Shown here piece after piece: positions 1 to 10,640 of a stretch of DNA of 64,000 nucleotides (positions are counted from its first letter, which is position 1; each line of letters starts with the position of its first letter). This stretch comes from Emiliania huxleyi CCMP1516. Lineage: Eukaryota; Haptophyta; Isochrysidales; Noelaerhabdaceae. A program made the translations under genes and the position numbers. The notes beneath the pieces are model-generated. The model was given only the letters and a program-made list of their open reading frames with translations, had not been told where the DNA came from and ran no database searches. The stretch spans positions 535,152 through 599,151 of the forward strand of contig NW_005197198.1 of NCBI RefSeq assembly GCF_000372725.1, read 5' to 3'.

Positions 1-249
1 GGCGCGTCAGCTCGGCTCGGCGTAGCGATAGCCGATAGTGGCCAGCGCAACTCGCTTGGACTCAACGCTCAGGCCAGGAGCTCCCGCACGCGCTGGCGCG
101 AGTCATGGCGCATGCAATGCGCCTGAATGCTCGCCTCGCCTCGCGCAAATGCGACCGCAGCCGACAGTCCACCGCCTGCTAAAGAAGCACAGCGACGAAT
201 GCGGCACCGGCGACGTATGGCAGGCTGGTCATGACGCAGTTATAGGGTG
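1..249 (+). repeat. Dispersed repeat, copy 1 (truncated by window edge)
   Basis: This stretch is closely similar to the reverse complement of 47188-47426, sharing motifs such as the GGCGCGTCAGCTCGGCT start and a common end at TTATAGGGTG, after which the two copies diverge. Copy 2 is the interior of an inverted-repeat transposon at 46879-47752, so this is probably another copy of that element, cut by the window start. No protein family is recognised in it. Confidence 0.75.
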
Positions 250-2387
250 CCTCATGTCGAGACAGAAAGGCAGCACCTGTCTCTTCGTAAAAAAGACCAC
301 GGGCGACTACGTGTCGAAGGTTCGACGACGACTACTCGCCGCCTGGGTCGTTTGGGGCGCGTGGCTCCGTCGAGGACCGGGCGCGCCCCCTACCCGGCGC
401 GGCGTAGGTCCCACTCTGGCGAAAAGAGGGGAGGCACGGTCGACAGCCCAATCCATCCACTACACTCATCTTCTGGTGCTTGGCCCCGTGCAACAGCGGT
501 CCGGCAGGCTGCCCCCAAGGCCCCCCGGGCCGCTGCGGGTTTGGGAGTTATGCTTAGGCACAGCTTCGGCGATGGCAGCCCCTCTCTGGGGTGTTGCATA
601 GGCGGGGAGTCTCCCCCGCTGGTCTCCTCATTCCCTTTTTTCTTTTTCTTTTGAGAGCAGGACGCCGGGTTTGTCTTGTATGTGCATGTCGGGCCTGGGT
701 GTGTACGAGGGGCAGAAGGGGCGGGGGCGTGCAGGGCAGAGGCCCAACGTCGGGCGGCTTGTCGGGGTCCGGAGAATTCGAGGGGGGAACGAGGAGGGGG
801 GAATGGGCGGTCGGCGACGAGTAGAGCAGCAGGCGCGTACGGGGTAGCCGTCACTTTCCCGCCTCGAAAGGGCGGGGCTGTCCCGGAAAGTGAGAAACGC
901 CGGGCAGCGTGACGCATTACTGAACCCTCCCATACGTGCTCGTACTCCTCCTTCGCTGTCCCATCTCCCATCTCTTTCCCGCCTGGGCGGGGCGGTGGGC
1001 GGGCGCGCGGTGCGGCATGGCGTGTGCGTGTGCGTGACTGTGCAACGAAGGACCGCTCGCAGAGGACCATTGGGTTTGTACTATTAACAACGAAGTAGGT
1101 AGGTAGGTAGTAAGGTGAAGAACAGCCAGGCTCGGACTGGACACCAACGCGGTATGGGTGGACGCTGGACAGATGATGACGACACGCACGAGCGACACAC
1201 AGACACAAACAAGCTCACAAGACACACAGCCAGCTGGCTGCCACACACCCTGAGTCGGCGTACACATAACTCAGGGCCACATCCTCCCTGTCGCCCCCCC
1301 CAGCACTCCACGGTGCCAAGGGCACAAACAAGGGCACAACTCAAACAACAGACGACAGCAAGTGACATGTGAGGCTAGAGCAGCGTGCTCCACCTCTAGC
1401 AATCTCACCGGCCTGCGAGGCACGGACGAGACCGTATGTGGGGTCTAGTGAGGTGTCTATGGACGCTCTCCTCATGGGCTAGCCGCCTGCGGCTAGCCCT
1501 TCTCGCACTCACAGGCGATGACGATCCAATGTATGAGTGTATGCAAGCTGAGGCGCGTGTGCTAAATCTAGGCCGCACGTCGTGGCACTATGACGGAGGC
1601 AGACGTGCAGCCGCAGCGCGCCCACCACAGTTTCGGTGGGGCGCGCGTGTTAGCAAGAGAGTTGCGGGGAGAGCCATGCCCGACTTTTCGGAGGCGAGCC
1701 CCACGCCACGGATGCCAGCCGTGCTTTCGCGGGAGTCGTCTCCCAAGCCGCGTCCCGTCAGCACTGTCCCCGAGTGGTCCCGCCTCGGCGGCACACACTC
1801 TCGACCAGGACAGTCCCGCCAACGGAAACGTGTCGCGCGCCGGCGACGATTGCGGCGTGGTCGTTGTGAAGCGGAGATGGCACGACCACCGCCCTGCTTC
1901 GCAGACCGGGCAAGGAGGGGCCTGCTCCCGTTCCGCGAGGAACGGGAGGTCTCCCGCCCTCCCCCGGCCTGAGCAGCGACGCGTGGAAGGCAGCCCCTTG
2001 AGTCGAGGGCGGCTGGCCATTGCCGAGCTCCGCAGCCAAAGGCCTGGGCGTCTGCTGATGGTCGCGCCGCCCCGCTCCGCGTCGCCCGCCGCCGCGCCGC
2101 CCCGCCGCGCCACCCGCCGCCGCGCCGCGCCGCCGCTCGATGATTAATAATTAATAATTAATCATTAACACACAAGTAATTTACACCAGCCACTTCCACT
2201 ACACTTTATCAGCAGCTCAGCCCTGATCGCGCTGCACCTATTTCAGAGTGAGGGCCGTGGCCCAAAGTGACCCACGTCACACATTCTGACCTGTCGGATC
2301 ACAGTCTATGGTTTTGAGAGTCCACTCCAGTCGTAACGAAGGCGCTCTCAAAAAAAAAAAGCGAACGCGAAGGTGCCTGGAACAGAC
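250..2387. other. Intergenic region, no supported gene
   Basis: Long open frames occur but have no recognisable domains and overlap on both strands, as expected from high GC. Visible structure: a pyrimidine tract near 625-655, a (TAGG)n run at 1096-1112 that opens a dispersed repeat, an 11-bp perfect hairpin at 1476-1499 (arms GGGCTAGCCGC), and an AT-rich TAATAATTAATAATTAA tract near 2143-2165. Nothing else is supported. Confidence 0.5.
1096..1227 (+). repeat. Dispersed ~130-bp repeat, copy 1
   Basis: Nearly identical to the reverse complement of 59604-59735. Shared blocks include AAGGTGAAGAACAGCCAGG and ATGATGACGACACGCACGAG; differences are a few substitutions and the length of the TAGG run at the start. 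Copy 2 lies just upstream of the TPR-HSP70 start codon in the same transcriptional sense, so the repeat may carry promoter or leader sequence. No gene is evident directly downstream of this copy. Confidence 0.8.
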
Positions 2388-2840
2388 ATGTCGCTGGCGA
2401 GGTCGCTGGCGAGGTCGCTGCTGGTGGTGGGCTGCGTTACTGTGGCGGCGTTCGCCCCTGGCGCGCAGTCGCCTGCCCGTGCGCGTGGCGGTGCCAGCCG
2501 CGCAGCCGCAGCGCGCGCTCAGTTCCCGTCGCTCCCCAACCCCTTTGGCGGCGGCGAGGGCGACGTGGCGCCCGCTGCGGCTCCCGCGAGGGCGGCGCCG
2601 CCGAGCAACCCCGCGTGGCGCGGGACGGTGCTGGACGAGTCGCTGCCCGACCCCGTGTTTGACGACACGTACGAGTACAAGGGCCGCTCCAAGGTTGGCT
2701 TTGTCACCTACGCGGAGCTGCTGAATGCGCGCATGGCGATGATGGGCTTCACGATTCTGTTCCTGCAGGAGCTGCTCTTCGGGAAGGGGGTGCTGCAGAT
2801 GTACGGGCTGCCCTACGACTCGGGCGCCTTCCTGGGGTAG
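2388..2840 (+). CDS. Plastid LHC-like one-helix protein (HLIP/OHP type)
   Basis: 150 aa, single exon. The start is the ATG at 2388 (MSLARSLARS). A hydrophobic signal peptide (residues about 4-21) ends in AAFAP, the Phe-containing cleavage motif of red-lineage two-part plastid leaders, followed by an Arg/Ala-rich transit segment. Near residues 105-135 is one membrane helix with ELLNARMAMMGF, the chlorophyll-binding ExxNxRxAMxGF motif of LHC and HLIP proteins. Only one such helix is present, unlike three-helix antenna proteins. The likely role is pigment binding or photoprotection in the thylakoid. The family call rests on the motif; the exact subclass (OHP, HLIP or a divergent LHC-like protein) is open. 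Confidence 0.85.
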   Translation: MSLARSLARSLLVVGCVTVAAFAPGAQSPARARGGASRAAAARAQFPSLPNPFGGGEGDVAPAAAPARAAPPSNPAWRGTVLDESLPDPVFDDTYEYKGRSKVGFVTYAELLNARMAMMGFTILFLQELLFGKGVLQMYGLPYDSGAFLG

Positions 2841-3570
2841 GCGGCGGGTGCGCGGTGTTTCATTGTGCGGCTGGATGCCGATCTGTTGTTGTGTCGCGGT
2901 CGTGGCGGTGTGAGGGCTTGGTTGCCGTGTGCACGCACGCGTGTGTGCGGCGTCCCGACTCATCGCCGCGTGCACGACGAAGTGCGTGCGCCGGGGGTCA
3001 CCACCTCGTCCGCGAGGAGTAGTCTCCCACAGCCGGCGGGCGTGGACGATGTCATGATGTCAGACTCGGCTCTTTGCGCGAAAACGGGCGTGCGGTACGG
3101 CGTTGTGGCCCTTGTGCCCTGTTCCTTCCGGCCTTCGTCCGCACATGATCGTTTCGTGCGTTAAACGCCGAGACGATGCGCGCCGGAGCCCGGACGCCGG
3201 ACCTCTCTGGAGACCTCTCCTCGCTCCCTCTTAGCACACCGTGAGGGACAGTCTGAGCTCTCTGTGACTGTGTGCGCCTGTGCGCGGTGCGCGCTTCTGG
3301 CCTCCCTGTGTGGGTGTGAACTCGAGTGGGTGAAGCAGTCTGGGTAAGGTATATCGGCTGCGTTGACCGTTCTCTCCCGCGCCACACACCACTCTGACTC
3401 CACGCCGCGCACAAACAAACCCCACAACGGAGCCACAATACGGGCACTCTGCGACGGCCGAAGCGCCCCAGTTTGCGGCACGCACGCGCCTGTGCATGTG
3501 CGCGCAGCGCGCATCGTGTCCGAGCGATCCGCAGGAGCCAGCCTCATCCGGAAGGGCTGCTGGCAGTTGC
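2841..3570. other. Intergenic region
   Basis: This lies between two convergent genes and probably holds both 3' untranslated regions. GT-rich runs and short CACA/TGTG repeats are present. No conserved protein motif is seen in any frame. Confidence 0.4.
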
Positions 3571-4854
3571 TCAGTCGCGGAAGGTTTGCTCCTTTCGCGA
3601 GGGCGCCTCTGCGAGCTCGTCGAGCTGCGCGCTCTCCTCCCACATACGGCGCGCGATGGCGGCGGCGGAGCCTGCGCGCGGGGTGGGGGCGTGGTGAGAT
3701 CTCGTGGAGGGGGGGAGGGCGGGGAGGGCGGGGAGAGCGAGGAGGGCGGGGAGGGCGGGGAGAGCGAGGGGGCGAGAGGGCGGAGGGGCGCGCCGGCGGT
3801 GGTCGGCCCGTCCTCGCCGACGAGGTTGTTTGTGGCGTTGGCGGAGAATGTGCCTTCGGCGGCGAGGTTGTCGCCCCTGCCGCCCCCGAATGTGAGGGCG
3901 TCGGAGAGGTCGACTGCGTCGTTGAGCCTGGGAGAGGGGCGAGGGTGAGGGCGAGGGCTAGTCGAGGGGAGAGGGTGATGGGGACGGGGGAAGGTGGGTG
4001 GGGGAGGGGGGATGCGAGGGAGGCGGGGAGAGGGGAGTGGGAGGGGAACGTGCAGAACGGGGCAGGGCCGCGGGGGGGGAGCGGCGGGGCGAGGGCGGCG
4101 GAGGGGCGAGTAGGGCGGCGGAGGGGCGAGTAGGGCGGCGGAGGGGCGAGTAGGGCGGCGGAGGGGGCGGAGGTCCCGAAGGCCTTCGGAACGCGTCCTG
4201 TGCGCTAACGCCCGAGAGCGTGAGGAACTTGGACTGCTGGTCCCAGCCTCGCGAGAGGGAGAGCCCCCTCCGCTCCTTGCCGAGCACCTTGGCCAGCAGG
4301 TCGAGCGCCTCCGCGTTCCCCAGCCCCTCGCGCGCCGGCGCCACTACCGACACGCCCACCTCGCCGTTTGAGATGTGCGTCACAGCCTTCTTCGGCTCCT
4401 CGCAGCGCAGCAGGAGCGCGATGCGGAGCGAGCCGTCGGCGGCGGTCTGGATGCAGGGCGGCACCTGGTAGAGCTGCATGTACAGGTCCGCCTGCGCCCC
4501 CACGGCGTCCTCGATCAGGTACGTCACCGGGATGCTGTCAAAGGCGCCCTCAGAGCACGCGTACGCAATCGGCACGCCGCATCCGGGGCAGTTAGCGCGC
4601 CACTGCCGCTCGTACGCGTCCCCGCGGCGCAGCAGCACGCTCTGCCCCGGCTTCGTCTTGATCTTGAACTGCGTCCGCTGCCGGTCGAGCACGAGCGCGC
4701 CGTCCGTGCGGCGGCGTGGCAGCGCGCCGAGCGCGACCCTTGGGCCGAGGATGAGGACCGACTCGCCGCAGCAGAGGCAGAAGCACTGGTTGAGCTGCTC
4801 GCTCTGCACGCCGTCCTTCTCGGACTCGAAGGTGTGGGTCGCGCGCTTTGGCAT
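3571..4854 (-). CDS. STEEP1/UPF0428-like zinc-ribbon protein fused to a DUF167 (UPF0235) domain
   Basis: Three exons (4854-4184, 3927-3794, 3671-3571) join in frame to 302 codons, 301 aa. It starts MPKR, as human STEEP1 starts MPK. The N-terminal half has the UPF0428 pattern: CFCLCCGESVLIL, RRGDAYERQWRANCPGCG, and VTYLIEDAV. The C-terminal half has a DUF167 core: ISNGEVGVSVVAPAREG, GNAEALDLLAKVLG, QQSKFLTLSG. STEEP1 promotes ER exit of STING in animals; DUF167 (YggU) has no firm function. Both introns have GC donors and AG acceptors, fixed because splicing restores DAFRRLNDAVDL and a common frame. The first intron carries a 21-bp tandem array. Read without splicing, a long Pro-rich tail would replace the real C terminus. 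Confidence 0.82.
4083..4168. repeat. 21-bp tandem repeat inside a GC-AG intron
   Basis: About four copies of GAGGGGCGAGTAGGGCGGCG lie in the first intron of the STEEP1-DUF167 gene. Confidence 0.8.
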
Positions 4855-4969
4855 GTGGGCGAGCGTATACACACAAAAAAGAATTCTTACCTGACAAAAC
4901 GGCCGATGCTGGCAAATCCCCTTTTTAACAATCGACTTCCTTTTTTCCTGTTTTCTGAACCAGCCGGCT

Positions 4970-5175
4970 GTTCCAACTTTTTCCGGGGTGTGGTATGTGA
5001 GTGTGTGTGTGTGTGTGTGTGTGCTCACACACGGTGTGGTATGGTGCGCTCGGCCAACCCACCTCGAGACCATACCCCCCCGGCCTCTTGGAAGACTGCT
5101 TGGGGTATGGTAGGGCTAGCCTTGGGCGGTCAGCACCATTCCCCCGCACCATACCACACCCGGAAAAAGTGGAAC
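4970..5175. mobile_element. MITE-like inverted-repeat element between two divergent genes
   Basis: The left end 4970-4997 (GTTCCAACTTTTTCCGGGG then TGTGGTATG) matches the reverse complement of 5147-5175 with two small indels, giving terminal inverted repeats of about 28 bp on a 206-bp element. The left TIR is followed by a (GT)n run, and the GTGTGGTATGG motif recurs at 5033. There is no coding capacity. It fills the intergenic space between the STEEP1-like gene (-) and the SET-domain gene (+), so both promoters must lie in or next to it. No clear target-site duplication was seen. Confidence 0.7.
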
Positions 5176-5217
5176 CCCGAACGACTCCGCGCACCAGCGG
5201 TCTCGCAGGCCGAGCCG

Positions 5218-7864
5218 ATGCTGTCCATGTCCACCGTCTCTGAGGACGGCTGCTCCTCTCTCGCCTCGCCGTGGGGCCTCGTGGAGCCCTACGACTTCCC
5301 CGACACCGGCCGCGGGCTGCGCTGCGTCCGCGCAGTCGCCGAGGGCGAGGAGCTGCTCGCGGTGCCGCTCGAGGAGTGCTGGCACGAGATGGCGGCGCGG
5401 CGGGCGCCGGAGCTCGCGGCCCTCGCCGACGCCTCCCTCTCCGAGACGGACGCGATCGCGCTGCACCTGCTGCTCGAGCGCGCAAAGGGCGACGGCTCGG
5501 AGCGCGCGGCGCACCTGCGCTCGATGCCGCCGGTGTACGACTCGACCCTCTTCTGGTCCGAGGCCGAGCTCGCCCACCTCCGCGGCTCGGACTGGCTCGA
5601 CCTTGCGCGCCGCTTCGCCGAGGAGCTCGAGGCCGACTGGGCGGCGCTGCAGTCGCAGCCGGCGGTGGCGGCGCTGCTCTCGCGGCACGGCTTGGGGATC
5701 GAGGCGTATCGCTGGGCGTACGCGACGGTCAAGTCGCGCGCGGCGGAGGTCGGGATGGGCGACGAGAAGAAGCGCGTCGCCTCTCGCTCCGAGATGCAGC
5801 CGCTCGCCATGTCCACGACACGTCTCGGACCTGCACAGCAGGCGCCTCCTCGCCCCTCGCTTCGACATGTTCAACCACTCGACCGCCGTCGCTCCGGGCT
5901 CATCCCACGGCTACGACGAGGTCGCGGCGGGAGCATGGCCGGGGCGGGTCGGCAGCCGCTAGTGACTCATGATCGAGTGGCTGCTCACCACCAGGCGCGG
6001 CAGCAGCTCGTCGTCGTTGCCGCCGCGCCGTACGGGGCGGGCGAGCAGGCCTTCATCTCTTACGGCGGCGCGAGCAACGGGTCGCTCCTCCTCGGCGGCG
6101 GCTTCGCGCTGCGGCGGAACCGGTTCGACGCCGTCGAGGTGACACTCACGGCCAAGTGCGACGCGAGGCGCCCGGCCCGCCGGTGGGTGTGCCGCCCGCA
6201 AAGGCGCCTCAGTGAGCCGCTCGTTTGGCGGCGAGCTGTAGGCGCTGGCTGCTGCTGATGATGCTGGCGCCCGAGGCGCCGCCGCCGTCGCAGGAGGAGC
6301 CGCCCAACTTCGAGTACCTGCAGGCCTCCGAGACACCTCTCCGAGACACTTCTCTCCGAGACACTTCTCTCCGAAACACCTCCGACACACTTCCGAGACA
6401 CTTCCGACACACTTCCGAGACACCTGCGAGACACCTCTCTTGACCGGGGACCAGCGGCCGGATCCTTCCGAGACACGTCCCCGCACCCCTCCGCCCTCGC
6501 CCTTGCAGGCGCCCGACCAGGAGCAGCTGCGCGACGGCCCAAAGCCGTTTGTGACCCGGCAATCCCGTCTGCGGCTAGACATGTCCAGGACACGTCCGTG
6601 ACAGGTCCGAGACATGTCCCACAGGCAATCCCGTCTGCGGCTAGCTGCGGACATGTTTGGGATGCCTCTTCACCTTTTGAGCCGTGAGCAGGCACTTGCT
6701 CACCGCCGCCAACCCGCTGCTGTGAACAGGAGAGGTGTGAACAGAAGAGCCGTGAGCAGGCACTTGCTCACCGCCGCCAACCCGCTGCCGCCGGCGCTGC
6801 TCGCGTATGTGCGGGCCGAGAGGCTCTCAAACCTCGAGCTCGCCGAGATAGGGGGAGGTACACGGGGAGATGGGGGGAGATATGGGTAGGCTCTCCGACG
6901 TCGAGCTCGAGGCGTACGAGAAGAAGGCCAAGGCGGCCGGCACGCCGCTCCGGGCCGGACACGTCCAGCACACGCCCCGAGGACATGCCCGAGACATGAC
7001 CCTCAGGCGGCCGGCACGCCGCTCTGGGAGGCTCTCCGCTCTCCGGCGCCTCTCGACGCCGCGCTCGACCTCGCCGCCCTCGCGGCGCCGCGCTGCTGGC
7101 CGACAGCCACGTCCACCAGACACGTCCGCGACACGTCCATGGGAGGTCCCGCAGGCGCTGCGCCGCGTGCTTGCCGACAAGCTCGACGCGTACCCGACCA
7201 CCGCCGAGCAGGAGAGAGACACGCTCTCTTGCCGCGCGGCGGTGCCTTAGACCACACCCGAGGATGACCCGAGCCTGCTCCCCCCCCCCCCCTCCCCCCC
7301 CCAGGACGAGGCTTTCCTGGACAAAGCAGAGCCCGACGCGGGAGCGGCGAAGCGAGGCGGGACCCGCAGCCCCGACAGGCCCCCTTCTTCAAGGTGTGCG
7401 CTTGGTGAGTAGGGGCGGCGCACGAGACAGCGCCGCTGCCGGCCGAGGCGGCGGCGGCGCGGCGGCGCTGGCTGGCGACGGCGCTGCGCGCGGGCGAGAA
7501 GCGGATCCTCGCCGCCTCCTTGGCGGCGCTCGACCCGCTGGCGGAGGCGAGCGAGGCTGGGGGGGGGGGGGGGGTCCTAGACCGGCCGAGATGGCGCGAG
7601 GCCAGCCGAGGTGGTTCGCGGTTGCAGGCGCGCGTGCGCGAGGTCGTGCGGCTCGCGGCGGCGCAGGCGCAGAGCTGCCGCACGGCCGAGGTGTGGGGAG
7701 ATGTGGGGAGATGTGGGGAGATGTGGGGAGATGTGGCGCAGGCGCGGAGCTGCCGCAAGGCCGGCGCGGCGTGGCGGCAGCTGATAGGGAGGAGGCAGGC
7801 GTCGCTCGAGGCGGCGAGGCCGCGCGTGGTGGCCATGTACGAGCGGATCGAGGTGCGGGGCTAG
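5218..7864 (+). CDS. SET-domain protein methyltransferase, Rubisco-LSMT/SETD3 type
   Basis: Multi-exon gene. Exon 1 (5218-5795, ATG MLSMST) carries SGRGLRCVRAVAEGE-type N-SET sequence and LHLLLERAKGD. A 46-nt GC-AG intron (5796-5841) joins it to RSEMRLLAPRFDMFNHS, the NH motif of the SET domain. A GT-AG intron (5921-5994) leads to PYGAGEQAFISYGGASNGSLL, the catalytic YG motif. The substrate-binding half follows in short exons: LPPALLAYVRAERLS, GTPLWEALRSPAPLDAALDL, LRRVLADKLDAYPTTAEQE, GEKRILAASLAAL. It likely ends at 7864. Several introns (6559-6624, 6692-6759, 6933-7006, 7667-7741) begin and end within a direct exon duplication at G|GC or AG|GC. The protein probably methylates lysine or histidine of a cytosolic or plastid substrate. 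Some middle exon borders are uncertain. Confidence 0.7.
6310..6440. repeat. Intronic CGAGACAC micro-repeat array
   Basis: Repeated CCGAGACACTTCTCT and CTTCCGAGACA units with a period of about 10-15 bp in non-coding sequence of the SET gene. The same core reappears in introns of other genes in the window. Confidence 0.7.
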
Positions 7865-7869
7865 ACTCG

Positions 7870-9144
7870 CGGGCGGTTGTGCAACCAGAGGGGCCGGGGC
7901 GAGGCAGCGGCTGTGAACAGGCGGGTTCGCTCGCGGGCGGCGACAAAGAGGGCGCCCTCCTCGCACAGACATGCGCCGCCTTCTTCCTCCTGCTCGAGGG
8001 GAGAGACGCGCACCCGCTCGCGCACGCGACGGCCTATCTCCCGGCCGCGTGCCCTCTGGGGGGAGGGGGAGGAGGCGAGGGCGGCGGGGAGGGCGGCGTG
8101 GCAGCGCTCGAGCCGGCGCTGCCGTCGCTTGAGCCGTCGCTGCTCCGTGACGCGGGGCTTCCGTACTTGTCGCTGTACAAGAGGAAGGTTGCGCTGTGGG
8201 GCGGCTACCTGCTCGCGCAGTGGGGCGTCGCCCGCGCCGTCGCTCTCGACGAGACCGCAACGATGGCGCAGGAGGCGCGCGGACCGCGAGCAGAGAGCTC
8301 ACCCGAGATGGCCCGAGGTGGCCCGAGGTGGCCCGAGGTGGCCCGAGGTGGCCCGAGATGGTGGCCCGAGGTGGCGCAAGAGGCGCGCGGCCAGCGAGTT
8401 GACCCGAGACGGCCCGGCCTGGCTGGTTCACAACCGTTCGTACTTCATCGAGAGCGCGTTCCTTAGGCGGCCGACCTGCGGAACGCGCACGCCTGGTCCA
8501 TCCCCACGTCCGCGGCGCTGGCGGCGATGTGCCGCCACTCTCCCCTCGTCGAGCTCGCCGCCGGAAACGGGCTGTGGGCAAAGGCGAGCGACGAGCCCCC
8601 CCTGCGCGCGTTAGTGAGAGGAGGCTGGCCAGTGGAGAGGAGCTCACTCGCCCCGCCGGCGGGGGCGCAGGCGCTACTCGAGCGCGGCGCCGACGTGCTC
8701 GCCTTCGACACGGAGGCGTGGCAGCTCTCCTTCGCGGCGGGCGGCGGGGCGGCGGGCGGCGGCGAAGGCACCGCAGCGGGAGAGGGCGCCCCGTTCACCG
8801 AGGGGGAGGCGCTGATGGGGGCGCGGGAGGCTTGCGTCGAGCAGGGCGGGCCCGAGGCTGCCGCGGCGCATCCCGACCGGGCGCTGGTGTTGATGTGGCC
8901 CGACTATGGCGGCCGAGGGAGCTACGGGCTGGCGTGCCTCCGCGCGTACCGCGGGGACCGGCTCCTCCTCGTCGGCGAGTGGCGCGGCGCGACCTTCGGC
9001 CGCCGCTCCGAGAGCGGCGAGTCCTTCTCGGCCGAGTTCCAGCGGGAGGTGGAGGCCGGATTTGTGAGGGAGGAGCTGCACCGGCTGCCGACGTGGCCGG
9101 GCTCCCTCGACCACGTCGCTGTGTGGCGGCGCCGGCGGGCGTGA
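7870..9144 (+). CDS. SAM-dependent-methyltransferase-like protein; 5' part uncertain
   Basis: The last exon begins after the acceptor TTAG at 8466 and reads to a stop at 9142-9144. It contains AHAWSIPTSAALAAM and SPLVELAAGNGLWAKA, a Rossmann motif I-like pattern. Then come GADVLAFDTEAW, RALVLMWPDYGGRGSYGLAC, YRGDRLLLVGEWRGAT and a C-terminal REELHRLPTWPG stretch. This order matches a family of uncharacterised methyltransferase-like proteins of bacteria and fungi, recalled from memory and not searched. Upstream, 7950-8280 is coding-like (GLPYLSLYKRKVALWGGYL) and may be its first exon. An intron at 8275-8382 has ten-base CCCGAGGTGG repeats inside a direct duplication. The boundary with the SET gene is not settled. 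Confidence 0.5.
8290..8375. repeat. Intronic 10-bp array (CCCGAGGTGG)n
   Basis: About seven units of CCCGAGGTGG or CCCGAGATGG within an intron bounded by duplicated TGGCGCARGAGGCGCGCGG (8264 and 8372). Confidence 0.85.
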
Positions 9145-9505
9145 GAGGGAGAGGTGGAGTCAGGGGGGGGGGGGGGGAACAGAACCCGCACGTCGCTGAC
9201 CGTGTGTTCCGAGACATCGAGGCAAAACTTCGACCCACAACCCACAAGCCAGCGACGGCCTACGGCCAACAAAGAATTTTACAACAAGATCAACAAGTCA
9301 ACGAACCGCTCCCTCGCACCCGCACGACACCACGACCACTCTCTACTCTACTCTGCTCTAGGCACAGGGCTCAGGGGACGACTGGCGCGCACTGCCACTG
9401 GCACTAAACACAGGTACACCACGGGAGCCGCCTAAGCGACTCCTGCGAGGACGGCGAGGCACTTAGCTCCGTGCACTCGACCGCCCTCGCCGCAGGCAAG
9501 CTCAT
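9145..9505. other. Intergenic, probable 3' untranslated region
   Basis: A G-run near 9162 and lower GC from 9200 to 9400. No coding signal recognised. Confidence 0.4.
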
Positions 9506-9712
9506 TCACAATCTGCTCTGCGATATGGCCGTGTGAAGAACGACTGAGATACGCTGCTTCTGCAGCCCCAGCCAATTCTTGGTGGTCCAAGTCACCTCAT
9601 CGAGGTACTGGGCCCGCGTCAGCTTGTTCTGCAGCACGTTCACCGCCTTCCAGAGGATCTCGCCGACCCCCTTTCCGAACCCACCGAACGACTCGAACAG
9701 CAGCAGCCGCAC
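9506..9712 (-). pseudogene. Fragment resembling the C terminus of an algal retroelement ORF
   Basis: A 68-codon frame reads LLLFESFGGFGKGVGEILWKA and then TWTTKNWLGLQKQRISVVLH. This is like the C-terminal end of reverse-transcriptase-type repeat ORFs I recall from algae (FETFGG... TW...W...Q.LSVALH). No upstream reverse-transcriptase motif is present, so it is a remnant. The identification is from memory and tentative. Confidence 0.4.
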
Positions 9713-10079
9713 GTCGACACTGGTTGGGTAGTAGTCTAAGTTCTGAGCCTCGACGCCTAGCGGGTCTAAGTGTGCACGTGCGCACGCTGGGGTGCTTGCG
9801 CGGTCTAAGATCAGCGGGAGCCTCTTAGTCTTACATCGGCTAAGTCGGCCGTGGCACGGCCTGGGGCCAAGAGGCTCCCACCGTGATCGAAACGGCGCTC
9901 TCCGCCCAAATTTTCTTCGCCTGCGGCGGGCGCCTACTAAAATCCGGATCGATCCTCCTATGCCTCAGCAATCGCCGCCTCAGCATCCTCCCCTTCCGAT
10001 TCTCGTTGCTGCTTCTTGAGCGCAATCTCTAGCCAAACATTTCTCACAAATAGCCTCAAGCTCAAACAAACGCATGTCA
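9713..10079. other. Intergenic with a small foldback
   Basis: GGGAGCCTCTTAG near 9814 and CAAGAGGCTCCC near 9880 are inverted copies about 60 bp apart, giving a small foldback. The word GTCTAAG recurs several times. No gene seen. Confidence 0.4.
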
Positions 10080-10330
10080 GAGAAGCCTGTGTATGCGCTG
10101 GTCCTCTTTGAACGATCCGCGCGTGAGGTAGCATAGGACCTTGTTGGCAGCAGCCAGCTTGTTGCGCTGCTTCGTTGCGATGAGCTGATTGGGATCGCAG
10201 AAGTGCATATCCATGCCAAGCACCGCCACGATCTTGAAGCAGAACACATCGCAACCGCATCGTCCGCACTGCCATCGGCATGCCGCGCCGCCGCTTCGCC
10301 GCAGCCGCCTTAAGGCACGCATAGCGGCAG
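10080..10330 (-). repeat. Degenerate protein-coding dispersed repeat, copy 1
   Basis: Similar in sequence and orientation to 55310-55510. On the minus strand both copies can be read as related peptide: here CDVFCFKIVAVLGM, HFCDPNQLIATKQRNK; there VVPTFCYKIEAVLGM, RFCDPDQLIGKKRRNR. The copies differ by small indels that shift frame, so at least one is a pseudogene. A Cys-containing domain is retained but I do not recognise the family. It may belong to a transposable element. Confidence 0.6.
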
Positions 10331-10640
10331 CACATGGTACGGTGCGCGTACTTGAGCAGGCGTTGCGCGCCGCAAGTAGCGCACTGGCCCTGGGAGACGG
10401 CGATATGGCGTCGTGCGCGGCATACGCTGGTCGGGACCGCGTCCAGGTATTTTTCGGGTAAACCTGGACTTTTGCAGGTATACCCGAGTTTACCCGGAGT
10501 TGGCCTTATCGTCGTAAAAGTTCATGGCCCCCGACCATACAGCGTCTAAGTCCGAGCCCGGCTCCATGCGGGGGCTAAGTTGAGCGCTCGCTCGCTGCAG
10601 AGGCTAACTAAGTGTAGAGCAACCCTCTAGCCCTACTACC
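10331..10640. other. Intergenic with an inverted repeat
   Basis: CGGGTAAAC at 10457 and GTTTACCCG near 10489 (within GAGTTTACCCGG) form an inverted pair with a loop of about 25 bp. No gene seen. Confidence 0.4.

Noticed and set aside
250-2160. Long overlapping open frames as genes (for example 1590-2147)
   Set aside because: No start context, domain or splice logic; frames are open on both strands because of GC content, and the sequence holds repeats.
2373-2387. Upstream start of the one-helix protein at 2373
   Set aside because: The codon is GTG, not ATG; the ATG at 2388 begins a good signal peptide.
3958-4183. Pro-rich C-terminal tail of the STEEP1-like protein
   Set aside because: It is the unspliced first intron with a 21-bp tandem array; splicing restores a consistent frame and a better C terminus.
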